The translations under genes were made by a program, and so were the position numbers. Below the pieces are notes generated by a model that saw only the letters and a program-made list of their open reading frames with translations, made no database searches and had not been told where the DNA came from. This document shows, in pieces, positions 1 to 6,488 of a DNA stretch of 11,210 nucleotides. Numbering within the stretch: position 1 is the stretch's first letter; the number at the start of each line of letters is the position of its first letter. This DNA is from an uncultured Collinsella sp. (GTDB lineage: Bacteria > Actinomycetota > Coriobacteriia > Coriobacteriales > Coriobacteriaceae): contig CABVAO010000049.1 of NCBI GenBank assembly GCA_902496335.1, positions 1 through 11,210 of the forward strand. The letters are read 5' to 3'.

Positions 1-1
1 C

Positions 2-657
2 GCCGACGGCCTGGTCATCCCGGGCGTGGGCGCGTTCTATGACGCGATCGCCTTTATGCGCCAGAGCGGCGAGGCGGACGCGGTGCTCGATGCCGTCGCC
101 GCCGGAACTCCGCTGCTCGGCATCTGCCTGGGCCTTCAGCTATTTTTTGAGCGCGGCAACGAGGGCGTGCCTGCGGACGAGGGCGCGGTCGCCGACGGCA
201 ATGCCTCTGAGCAGACTGGCGGTCCCTGGGTCGATGGCCTGGGTATTATGCGCGGTTCGTGCACGCGCCTGGAGTCGAGCCGCCTGAAGGTGCCGCACGT
301 GGGCTGGGACCAGGTGCACATGACGCCCGCCGGCGCGGCCGATCCGCTGCTTGCCGGTTTTGCCGAAGGTGTCAACATGTATTTCACCCACAGCTACGCG
401 GTGGCCGACGATGCCGATGTCCGCTGCTTACTGGTTTTGCCGAGGGTGCCAACATGTACTTCACCCACAGCTACGCGGTGGCCGACGATGCCGATGCCGC
501 CGATGTGCTGGCGCGCACGCACTATACGCGGAGCTTCCCGTGCATCGTGCGCCGTGGCAACGTGTGGGGTTGCCAGTTCCATCCCGAGAAATCCTCCGCG
601 CTGGGTCAGCGCATCCTTAAGAACTTCGTCAACATCGTCGAGGAGGCCGGCCGATGA
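2..657 (+). pseudogene. hisH: HisH, glutamine amidotransferase subunit of IGP synthase; 5'-partial and frame-disrupted
   Basis: HisH hydrolyses glutamine and passes ammonia to HisF, making imidazole-glycerol phosphate and AICAR. The left edge cuts off the N-terminus; reading starts in frame 2 with ADGLVIPGVGAF, a typical class I amidotransferase strand. The nucleophile elbow GICLG (catalytic Cys) lies near 121-135 in this frame. YFTHSYA and QFHPEKSS (triad His and Glu, about 577-600) follow, but the last part is in frame 1. The switch is caused by a 77-bp imperfect tandem duplication at about 343-496; 77 is not a multiple of three. Dropping one copy gives one continuous HisH ending at TGA 655-657, which overlaps the hisA ATG (654) by four bases. 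As written, the first reading frame runs on as unrelated sequence to 865 and never reaches the triad His/Glu. The family call is secure. Whether the break is biological or an assembly error is open. Confidence 0.9.
343..496 (+). repeat. 77-bp imperfect tandem duplication inside hisH
   Basis: Copy A (about 343-419) and copy B (about 420-496) align at a constant offset of 77 bases. I count five substitutions inside the unit, at A positions 353, 355, 367, 372 and 382. Three fall at third codon positions of the HisH frame. The others change Ala to Thr and Val to Ala, both mild. Both copies encode the FAEG-NMYFTHSYAVADDAD stretch. The offset shifts the downstream frame and breaks hisH. Confidence 0.92.
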
Positions 658-1397
658 TCCTGTTTCCCGCAATCGATCTGATCGGCGGCAAGGTCGTGCG
701 CCTGGAGCGCGGCGACCGGAGTCGCTGCAAGGTATATTCCGACGACCCCGTGGCCGTTGCTCGCTCGTTTGCCGAGCAGGGCGCAAGCTGGGTGCACGTC
801 GTCGACCTGTCCGCTGCCTTTGGCGAGGACGAGGACACATGCGCTGCCAACTCGGCGGCGATTAAGGCCATCTGCGGCGTCAACGGTCTGTCCGTGGACG
901 TGGGCGGCGGCGTCCGCTCGCTCGCGCGCATCGACGAGTTGGCCGGCTACGGTGCGCGCCGCATCGCACTAGGCACGGTGCTCGTGACCGAGCCGGGTTT
1001 TGCCGAGGTGGCGGCCCAAGGCTTTGGCGAGCTGTTGGTGGCAGATATTGCCGCACGCGACGGCCAGGTCAAGGTGAATGGCTGGCGCGACGGCGCGGGC
1101 GTGGTGCTCGACGATGCCGTGGCGCAGCTTACCGAGCTGGGCTTTAAGCATCTGGTGTATACCGACATCGCGCGCGATGGCATGCAGACGGGCATCGATG
1201 TGGCGGCGTATCGCCATGTGGCCGAGGTCGCGGGCTTTCCCGTCGTGGCTTCGGGCGGTATCTCGACGCTCGACGACATCCGCGCACTGGCCGCGGTGGG
1301 CGAGGTCGCGATTGAAGGCGCCATTACCGGCCGTGCGCTCTACGAAGGCAACTTTACGCTGGCACAGGCGCTGGCCGCCGCCCGAGGGGAGGAGTAG
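654..1397 (+). CDS. hisA: HisA, ProFAR isomerase (247 aa)
   Basis: HisA converts ProFAR to PRFAR, the substrate of HisF/HisH, by an Amadori rearrangement in the cytoplasm. The protein is a full-length (beta-alpha)8 barrel of usual size. It opens with FPAIDLIGGKVVRL, where D8 is the expected catalytic Asp. The second catalytic Asp is D131 in VADIAARDG, in the half-barrel repeat. VYTDIARDGMQTG (D171) and ASGGIST form the C-terminal phosphate-binding half. The ATG at 654 overlaps the hisH stop as ATGA, which implies translational coupling, and hisF begins three bases after its stop. No frame damage is visible, unlike both neighbours. Some Actinobacteria use a dual HisA/TrpF enzyme (PriA) here; the sequence alone does not settle that. 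Confidence 0.97.
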   Translation: MILFPAIDLIGGKVVRLERGDRSRCKVYSDDPVAVARSFAEQGASWVHVVDLSAAFGEDEDTCAANSAAIKAICGVNGLSVDVGGGVRSLARIDELAGYGARRIALGTVLVTEPGFAEVAAQGFGELLVADIAARDGQVKVNGWRDGAGVVLDDAVAQLTELGFKHLVYTDIARDGMQTGIDVAAYRHVAEVAGFPVVASGGISTLDDIRALAAVGEVAIEGAITGRALYEGNFTLAQALAAARGEE

Positions 1398-1400
1398 CCC

Positions 1401-2254
1401 ATGCTTACCAAGCGCGTGATTCCCTGCCTGGACGTCAAGGACGGTCGTGTGGTCAAGGGCGTCAACTTTGTGAGCTTGCGCGATGCGGGCGATCCGGTGG
1501 AGCTGGCGCGCGCCTACGACCGCGAGGGTGCGGACGAGGTCGTCTTCCTGGACATTACCGCCACGAGCGACAACCGCGCGACGACCATCGAGATGGCGGC
1601 GCATGCGGCCGAGGAGCTCGCTATTCCCTATACCGTGGGCGGCGGCTTTCGCGACCTGGCGGGCATGCGCACCATGGTTGCAGCCGGTGCTGACAAGGTG
1701 TCGCTCAACTCTGCCGCCGTGCGCGACCCGTCGCTGATTAGACCATGGTTGCCGCCGGTGCCGATAAGGTGTCGCTCAACTCTGCCGCCGTGCGTGACCC
1801 GTCGCTGATCAGCCAGGCTGCCGCGGCGTTTGGCAGCCAGGCCGTGGTCGTGGCGATCGATGCCAAGCACGTCGGCTTGCCTGGCGCATCCGGTGCCGAC
1901 AAGTGGGAGGTCTTTACCGCAGGCGGCCGCAACGCCACGGGTATCGACGCGGTGGCGTGGGCCGAGGAGGCGGCCCGTCGCGGCGCCGGCGAGATCTTGC
2001 TCACCAGTATGGACCGCGACGGCACCAAGGCCGGATTTGACCTGGCGCTCACCCGCGCCGTGGCGCGCGCGGTGCCGATTCCGGTGATCGCAAGCGGCGG
2101 CGTGGGTACGCTCGAGCATTTTGCCGAGGGCGTGATCGAGGGCGAAGCCGATGCCGTGCTGGCGGCCAGCGTCTTTCACTTTGGGACGTTCAGCATTCGC
2201 GAAGTCAAAGAGTATATGGCCTCTCAAGGTATTCCTGTGAGGCTGGATTTCTAA
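1401..2254 (+). pseudogene. hisF: HisF, IGP synthase cyclase subunit; frame-disrupted
   Basis: HisF is the cyclase half of imidazole-glycerol phosphate synthase and uses ammonia delivered by HisH. The start at 1401 has a strong site (GGGGAGGAG, about 1385-1393) just upstream. The first frame gives VIPCLDVKDGRVVKG with catalytic D11, then FLDITATS and GGGFRDL. It leaves frame after DPSLI (residue about 113) and stops at 1806-1808. The second frame resumes from the repeated copy and carries AIDAKHVG (the second catalytic Asp, D130 in Thermotoga maritima numbering), ILLTSMDRDGTK, IASGGVGT and AASVFHFG, ending at 2254. The cause is a 71-bp imperfect tandem duplication (about 1671-1812). Without it the gene would encode 260 aa, a normal HisF length. 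The second part could start at ATG 1745, but no ribosome site precedes it. Identity is secure; functional state is uncertain. Confidence 0.92.
1671..1812 (+). repeat. 71-bp imperfect tandem duplication inside hisF
   Basis: Copy A (1671-1741) and copy B (1742-1812) align at a constant offset of 71. They differ at A positions 1682, 1691, 1694, 1724 and 1739. All five are third codon positions and all are silent, so both copies encode TMVAAGADKVSLNSAAVRDP followed by SLI. The offset is again 2 modulo 3, the same phase shift as the hisH duplication. Confidence 0.93.
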
Positions 2255-2263
2255 TGCTGCGGC

Positions 2264-2358
2264 TTGCCCAGGCACCCGACCTTCCGGCTCCAACCCTCCT
2301 CGCGTACTTAAGTACGCGTCGTCGGGCTTGTCGCTCGGAATCTCGGGCACCTGGACAA
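2264..2358. repeat. Long imperfect hairpin with 18-bp central palindrome
   Basis: The hisF-hisI gap (2255-2396) is filled largely by an imperfect inverted repeat. At its centre is a perfect palindrome, CGCGTACTTAAGTACGCG (2301-2318). Outer arms CCAGGCACCCGA (2268-2279) and TCGGGCACCTGG (2343-2354) pair at 10 of 12 positions. Between them TTCCG/CGGAA and CAACCC/GGGCTTG (one bulge) also pair, and TTG/CAA pairs outside at 2264-2266/2356-2358. The whole can fold as one long stem in DNA or RNA. No T-run follows, so it is not a standard terminator. It may be a dispersed REP/MITE-like repeat or a processing or attenuation site in the operon. Confidence 0.75.
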
Positions 2359-2396
2359 CCCTCGCCGACCTGCGAAGTTTGAATTTGGGGAGAGAA

Positions 2397-2726
2397 ATGG
2401 AAGAGATAACCGATCCTTCAAAGCTTACATACGACGCCAAGGGGCTGATTCCTTGTGTTGTTCAGCAGTATGACACCGGCGAGGTGCTTATGGTTGCTTG
2501 GATGAACGAGGAGTCGGTGGGGCTGACGCTCAAGACCGGTACCACGTGGTTTTGGAGCCGCAGCCGTCAGGAGCTCTGGAACAAGGGCGCGACGAGCGGC
2601 AATATGCAAGAGGTCAAGGAGCTCTGGGCCGACTGCGATAACGATACACTGCTGGTCAAGGTCGACTCGCCGGGTCCGGCCTGCCATACCGGCAACCGTA
2701 CCTGCTTCTTTAGGAAACTCGCGTAG
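2397..2726 (+). CDS. hisI: HisI, phosphoribosyl-AMP cyclohydrolase (109 aa)
   Basis: HisI opens the purine ring of phosphoribosyl-AMP, the third step of histidine synthesis, using zinc and magnesium. I chose ATG 2397 because GGGGAGAG sits directly upstream and the family motif starts soon after. An in-frame start at 2328 would lie inside the intergenic hairpin. MVAWMNEES, FWSRSRQELWNKGATSGN and the metal-binding region follow in order. Residues D79, C80, D81 and D83 in ADCDNDT, and C96, H97 and C103 in ACHTGNRTC, match the known Zn/Mg ligands. The length fits a stand-alone HisI; HisE is a separate gene 46 bases downstream rather than a fused domain. Confidence 0.96.
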   Translation: MEEITDPSKLTYDAKGLIPCVVQQYDTGEVLMVAWMNEESVGLTLKTGTTWFWSRSRQELWNKGATSGNMQEVKELWADCDNDTLLVKVDSPGPACHTGNRTCFFRKLA

Positions 2727-2772
2727 GGCGGGCGCTCGACTAGGCGCTTGGCCAACCAGAAAGGATTGAACC

Positions 2773-3090
2773 ATGGGTGTGCGCACCGCGAATGTTCAGG
2801 ATGGAAATATCGGTGAGACGCTGACGGGGCTGGCCGAGGTGATTCATGGCCGTCGCGACGCGTCGCCGCAGGAGAGCTATACCGCTCGTCTGCTGACCGA
2901 CGTCGAGGATGAGCTGCTAAAGAAGCTTGCCGAGGAAGCGAGCGAGGTCATCATGGCCTGCAAGGATAACGACCACGATCACATTCGCTACGAGGCCGGT
3001 GACCTGGTCTACCACCTGCTCGTGACGCTCGAGCGCTACGGCATCACCCTCGACGAGCTGGCCGGCGAACTCAACGCCCGCCGCCACTAG
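2773..3090 (+). CDS. hisE: HisE, phosphoribosyl-ATP pyrophosphatase (105 aa)
   Basis: HisE removes pyrophosphate from phosphoribosyl-ATP, the second step of the pathway and the one just before HisI. The all-alpha NTP-PPase fold (MazG-like) is seen in KKLAEEASEVIMA (E54, E55, E58) and RYEAGDLVYHLLV (E74, D77), the expected magnesium-binding pairs. An AAAGGA-type site (about 2760-2765) precedes the ATG. It is the last gene of the histidine operon on this strand. The convergent phosphatase gene ends 27 bases beyond its stop, and I see no strong terminator between them. Confidence 0.96.
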   Translation: MGVRTANVQDGNIGETLTGLAEVIHGRRDASPQESYTARLLTDVEDELLKKLAEEASEVIMACKDNDHDHIRYEAGDLVYHLLVTLERYGITLDELAGELNARRH

Positions 3091-3117
3091 TCATTGGGGA
3101 CGTTCTTAAACGACCAG

Positions 3118-4029
3118 TTAGGCGAGGGGCGTGGATTCCCATTCGCCGGTGGCGTGGGGGATGTCGAAGGTTCGATAACCGCAGTCGTAGGCGTGCGCCT
3201 GGGCCTCGCGGATGTTCCAGCAGATATCGCAGGCGCGGTGCGCGTCCGAGCCAAAGGTGATCGGCACTTCGGCATGGGCAAAGCAGCGCAAAAGACCGGT
3301 TGCGGGGTAGTAGTCGCCCAAGCCCTTGCGCGGTGCGGCCGTCGAGACCTCAACGCGGCGGCCCGTATCGTGCGCGCACTCTGCCATCTGCTGCCAAAAC
3401 GGTGCGGGGTCAAAATCGGGCGCAAAGCCTTCCTTCGAAAAGCGCATGACCAGGTCGGGGTGAGCCATCACATCAAAGTTAAGCGGGCTCTCGCAGGCGC
3501 GGCACCAGTCATCGACATAGCGCTCCCACACGCCGCGTACCCCCAGGTTTTCCCAAACGTGCAAGTTGGTGTCATCGTCGATCCAGCCGCAGCGCGAATC
3601 GGGCGTATCGGGACGAGCGACGTCCTCCGTTCCCGCCGTACCCGCGGCACCGGCCATGATATCGCCTGGGTTGCCAATCCAGTGCACACTGCCCAGGCGC
3701 ACGACGGCGCCCTGGGACCAGCGCTCAACCAAAGGCTCGCAGCCCTCGTACCAATCGCATTCGAAACCGTAGATAAAGGTGAGTTCTGGCGTAATCTGAG
3801 CGGCAAGATTGCGAGCGTCCTCAAAAGCCAGACGATGCGCCGGGAGGTCACCCTCAGTAACCTGCACCTCGCAGTTAGCATCCATGCTGGCGGGCAGGGT
3901 GAGATGGTCGGTCGAGACCATGACGCGGCAGCCGGCCGCAGCAGCGGCACGGACGTTGTCCTCAAACGAGGCATGCCCGTCCGAAAACGAGGTGTGGGTA
4001 TGGCAATCGACCAGCGGGCACATGGGCAT
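3118..4029 (-). CDS. hisK: PHP-type histidinol-phosphatase (HisJ/HisK family, 303 aa)
   Basis: This enzyme probably dephosphorylates histidinol phosphate, a step missing from the adjacent operon segment. The PHP metal-binding motifs are complete: DCHTHTSFSDG (H10, H12, D17), STDH (D41, H42), FIYGFECDW (E90), LGSVHW (H116), VMAHPDL (H190), VEVST (E227) and FGSDAH (D262, H264). The length is usual to slightly long for the family; an extra Gly/Ala/Asp-rich loop lies near residues 124-152. ATG at 4029 is preceded by AAAGGAG with good spacing; a second ATG two codons on is possible. It faces the his operon tail to tail. PHP phosphatases can have other phosphoester substrates, so the assignment rests on motifs plus the histidine context. 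The product is called HisJ or HisK in different species. Confidence 0.88.
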   Translation of the reverse strand: MPMCPLVDCHTHTSFSDGHASFEDNVRAAAAAGCRVMVSTDHLTLPASMDANCEVQVTEGDLPAHRLAFEDARNLAAQITPELTFIYGFECDWYEGCEPLVERWSQGAVVRLGSVHWIGNPGDIMAGAAGTAGTEDVARPDTPDSRCGWIDDDTNLHVWENLGVRGVWERYVDDWCRACESPLNFDVMAHPDLVMRFSKEGFAPDFDPAPFWQQMAECAHDTGRRVEVSTAAPRKGLGDYYPATGLLRCFAHAEVPITFGSDAHRACDICWNIREAQAHAYDCGYRTFDIPHATGEWESTPLA

Positions 4030-4157
4030 AGCGGCTCCTTTGCGTCAAGCGAATCCGCTTCATTGTAATGGCGCAGCTCTCAACACGCCGGGCACGCCGG
4101 GGATCGAAATCGATTGGAAAGGTTGCGCGGCGCGTGGTGCGGCCTCGCTTGCTCTCA

Positions 4158-4222
4158 AAACGTGTACGTCAGCCTCCAAAACCGACAAATAATGACATGT
4201 TTGGAGGCTGACGTACACGTTT
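4158..4222. repeat. Perfect 23-bp inverted repeat in a divergent intergenic region
   Basis: The 299-base gap 4030-4328 lies between the divergent starts of the phosphatase and LarC-like genes. Its main feature is this inverted repeat: the left arm 4158-4180 is the exact reverse complement of the right arm 4200-4222 (core GTGTACGTCAGCCTCC), with a 19-base AT-rich loop. No T-run follows on either side, so it is not a classic terminator. Elsewhere in the gap I see only a possible minus-strand -10 box, TACAAT (4062-4067), 32 bases before the phosphatase start, with no good -35 box. The repeat may be a dispersed palindromic element, an operator, or part of a small RNA. Confidence 0.85.
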
Positions 4223-4328
4223 GGATGGGGGCGAGGGCGGCGACGGACGAAAGTCACGCCTGTGCCACGTCCGATGTGCTAGCGTTTGGATGAACAAAAC
4301 GAGCCCGCGCGGAAAGGATCCGGACCGT

Positions 4329-4814
4329 ATGCAATGCGATAGCACATCCCCGCTGTCCCGCGAGACCGATGCGCCCGAAACCATCGTCAAGCTGGAGTGC
4401 GACATCGACGATGCGTCGCCCGAGGTACTCGCCTACGCTGCCGACCGCCTGCGCGAGGCGGGTGCGCGCGAGGTGCACTGGCTGCCTCTCTACTGCAAAA
4501 AGGGTCGCCCCGGATGGCAGTTGCAGGTGATCTGCTCGCATGAGGATATCGAGCGCCTACAGACGATTATCTTTTTGGAGACCACGACCAACGCCGTTCG
4601 TCGCCAGGTGATGGAACGCGTTTGCCTGCCGCGCCGATTCGAGCAGGTGACAACGCCTTGGGGCGAGGTATCCGTTAAGGTGGCGACCCTGCCCGACGGC
4701 AGCGAGCGCGCGGCTCCCGAGTACGAGGACTGCGCCCGTCTCGCCCGCGAGCGCAACGTGCCGCTCCAACGCGTGATGCAGGCGGCTCAGAGCGCGGCGC
4801 TGCGATTCGAGTAA
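4329..4814 (+). CDS. larC2: Stand-alone LarC C-terminal domain protein (DUF111 family, 161 aa)
   Basis: The product matches from memory the C-terminal part of LarC, which inserts nickel into the pincer cofactor of lactate racemase. Supporting motifs are VKLECDIDDASPEVLAY, LPLYCKKGRPGWQLQV, IIFLETTTNAVRR, a TPWGEVSVKVA segment and PEYEDCARLA. The N-terminal LarC1 half is absent here. In some lactobacilli LarC1 and LarC2 are joined by programmed frameshifting; upstream of this gene there is only intergenic sequence. I chose ATG 4329 because GGAAAGGA (about 4311-4318) lies at good distance and the conserved domain begins about 20 residues later. In-frame starts at 4221 and 4290 are possible but less supported. 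Whether it works with a LarC1 encoded elsewhere or has another role cannot be told from the window. Confidence 0.8.
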   Translation: MQCDSTSPLSRETDAPETIVKLECDIDDASPEVLAYAADRLREAGAREVHWLPLYCKKGRPGWQLQVICSHEDIERLQTIIFLETTTNAVRRQVMERVCLPRRFEQVTTPWGEVSVKVATLPDGSERAAPEYEDCARLARERNVPLQRVMQAAQSAALRFE

Positions 4815-4887
4815 CACGGTAGATGGGCTCCACATCCGCCGGACCCCGTATTCAGCCCCCATCAACTCCGCTTCGAAAGGACTCCCC

Positions 4888-5436
4888 ATGAAATACCTCA
4901 TCGCTTCTGACATCCACGGCTCGGCATACTGGGCCGAGCGCCTGGTCGCCGCCATCGAATCCCAGCAGCCCGACCGCATCGTCCTGCTGGGCGACCTGCT
5001 CTACCACGGTCCGCGCAACGACCTGCCGCGCGATTACGCCCCCAAGCGCGTAATCCCGCTGCTCAACGCCCTGGCCGACCACATCATCGCGGTACGCGGC
5101 AACTGCGATGCTGAGGTCGACCAGATGGTGCTTGACTTCCCCGTCATGGCCGACTACGCCACGCTGTTTGACGAAACCGGCCGCGAGCTGTTCCTGACGC
5201 ACGGCCATGTCTTTGGCGCCGGCATGCACAACAGCGTCGACCACGCGCCCGCGCTGCCCGAGGGCTCCGCGCTCGTCTACGGTCATACGCACATCAAGGT
5301 TAACGAGGCAAGCGAGGCGCACCCGGGCCTGTGGCTTTTCAACCCCGGCAGCGTGAGCATCCCCAAGGACGGCTCGCACAGCTACGGCATCTACGAGGGC
5401 GGCGCGTTCCGCCACGTGGTCATGGAGGAGGAGTAG
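4888..5436 (+). CDS. yfcE: YfcE-type metallophosphoesterase (182 aa)
   Basis: This is a small calcineurin-like phosphodiesterase of the YfcE group, usually active on artificial phosphodiesters with manganese; its natural substrate is unknown. All metal-binding motifs are present: SDIHG (D8, H10), LLGDLLYHGPRN (D36), RGNCD (N72), LTHGH (H105, H107) and YGHTH (H133, H135), followed by the typical FNPGSVSIPKDG. The length equals that of known YfcE proteins. GAAAGGA sits before the ATG. The stop at 5434-5436 lies two bases before the mazG start, and a GGAGGAGGAG stretch at its 3' end serves as the mazG ribosome site, so the two are probably cotranscribed and coupled. Confidence 0.93.
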   Translation: MKYLIASDIHGSAYWAERLVAAIESQQPDRIVLLGDLLYHGPRNDLPRDYAPKRVIPLLNALADHIIAVRGNCDAEVDQMVLDFPVMADYATLFDETGRELFLTHGHVFGAGMHNSVDHAPALPEGSALVYGHTHIKVNEASEAHPGLWLFNPGSVSIPKDGSHSYGIYEGGAFRHVVMEEE

Positions 5437-5438
5437 CC

Positions 5439-6299
5439 ATGGCGCAGCACATGGCTCAGCAAAATGCCGAGGGCTCGCGCGATCTGTCCACGCTGGTCGA
5501 CGCGTCGGCCGAGCTGCAGCATCTGGTGCAGACCATCTGGCGTCTGCGTCAGCCCGATGGCTGCCCGTGGGACCGCGAACAGACGCACCGCAGCATTGGC
5601 AAGAACATGATCGAGGAAGCCTACGAGGCGCTCGATTGCATCGAGGCGGACGACGCGGCGCATCTGCGCGAGGAACTGGGCGATGTGCTCATGCAGGTGG
5701 TGCTGCATGCGCAGATTGCGGCGGATGCCGGCGAGTTTACGCTGGCCGACGTGGCGCGCGATATCGACGCCAAGCTCATTCGCCGTCATCCGCACGTGTT
5801 TGGCGATGTGGATGCCGACAGCTCCGACGAGGTACTCAAGATTTGGGACGAGGTCAAGCTTGCCGAGAGGGCTGCCAAGGACAAGGCCGTGGCGGCGGGC
5901 GAGGCTGCGCCCGAGGGCCTGCTCGACGGCGTGCCCACGCATCTGCCGGCGCTGATGCAGGCTCAGAAGGTGTCGCGCAAGGCGGCTGCCGTGGGCTTTG
6001 AGTGGGAGACGGTCCAGGACGTGTGGGACGAGGTCGCCGAGGAGCGTGCCGAGTTTGAGGCCGAGGCCCCTGGCTCGCCCGAGCGCGAAATGGAGTTTGG
6101 CGATCTGCTCTTTGCCCTGGTCAACGTTGCACGCAAAGAGGGCATTGACGCCGAGAGTGCCCTTCGTGCCAGCACGGCAAAGTTCCGCCGCCGCTGGGCC
6201 GCGATGGAGCGGATGGCGGCCGATGCTCACGTGGATCTTGCCGAGCTTTCGACCCACGGCCTCAACGACCTGTGGGATGCCGCAAAGGCGGAGGAGTAA
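5439..6299 (+). CDS. mazG: MazG, nucleoside triphosphate pyrophosphohydrolase (286 aa)
   Basis: MazG hydrolyses (d)NTPs to monophosphates and pyrophosphate, cleaning damaged nucleotides or adjusting ppGpp during stress. Two MazG domains are visible. The first has the family start LRQPDGCPWDREQTH, then EEAYE (about 59-63) and EELGD (about 78-82), and RRHPHVFGD. The second has EERAEFE and EMEFGDLLFALVNVARK. Between them lies an Ala/Glu-rich linker. I chose ATG 5439 for its GGAGGAGGAG site; an upstream in-frame start at 5331 would overlap yfcE heavily and ATG 5451 is an alternative. A terminator follows five bases after the stop. HisE in this window shares the same fold. Confidence 0.95.
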   Translation: MAQHMAQQNAEGSRDLSTLVDASAELQHLVQTIWRLRQPDGCPWDREQTHRSIGKNMIEEAYEALDCIEADDAAHLREELGDVLMQVVLHAQIAADAGEFTLADVARDIDAKLIRRHPHVFGDVDADSSDEVLKIWDEVKLAERAAKDKAVAAGEAAPEGLLDGVPTHLPALMQAQKVSRKAAAVGFEWETVQDVWDEVAEERAEFEAEAPGSPEREMEFGDLLFALVNVARKEGIDAESALRASTAKFRRRWAAMERMAADAHVDLAELSTHGLNDLWDAAKAEE

Positions 6300-6303
6300 G
6301 ACT

Positions 6304-6349
6304 GCGGGAACGACGGGCTGACACGCTTCATCGTTCCCGCTAAATTTTT
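6304..6349 (+). terminator. Rho-independent terminator after mazG
   Basis: A perfect 10-bp stem, GCGGGAACGA (6304-6313) with TCGTTCCCGC (6331-6340), is followed by TAAATTTTT. It closes the transcript of the LarC-like, YfcE and MazG genes and separates it from enolase. Confidence 0.88.
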
Positions 6350-6370
6350 CGAAAATCAAGTGTATCCCTC

Positions 6371-6415
6371 GGCTAACTTAGGGCATAATGCAAAAAGTGC
6401 GACATGGCTAACTTA
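6371..6415 (+). repeat. Direct repeat GGCTAACTTA in the enolase leader
   Basis: The ten bases GGCTAACTTA occur at 6371-6380 and again at 6406-6415, 35 bases apart, on either side of the likely -10 box. The rest of the 189-base mazG-eno gap has no gene. The pair could be a regulator binding site or chance. Confidence 0.5.
6384..6389 (+). promoter_or_regulatory. Candidate -10 box of the eno promoter
   Basis: CATAAT matches the -10 consensus at five of six positions and lies in an AT-richer stretch about 100 bases before the eno start. No good -35 box is seen 16-18 bases upstream, so the call is tentative. It implies a leader of roughly 90 bases. Confidence 0.35.
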
Positions 6416-6488
6416 CAGAGACGCACCGATGGTGCACGGTCAGCCGGTCGCTTGCATCCACTACGTTTCCAAGTGAGAGGGAGACAAC

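Noticed and set aside
343..1812. Programmed frameshifting or ribosome bypassing in hisH and hisF
   Set aside because: There is no slippery heptamer with a following pseudoknot, and duplicated segments explain the shifts directly. Kept only as a remote option if the duplications prove real.
2328..2396. Upstream in-frame start for hisI
   Set aside because: It would place 23 extra residues inside the hairpin repeat. ATG 2397 has a ribosome site and fits the family N-terminus.
1628..2440. Long minus-strand open frame across hisF and the hisF-hisI gap
   Set aside because: It is antisense to hisF and typical of high-GC shadow frames. It has no recognisable domain and passes through the hairpin repeat.
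3091..3117. Terminator between hisE and the convergent phosphatase gene
   Set aside because: The 27-base gap has no stem with a T-run; only a partial GGGGAC motif is present.
3094..4068. Plus-strand open frame of 324 codons opposite the PHP phosphatase
   Set aside because: The minus strand has the full set of PHP metal motifs; the plus-strand product shows no domain and is a shadow.
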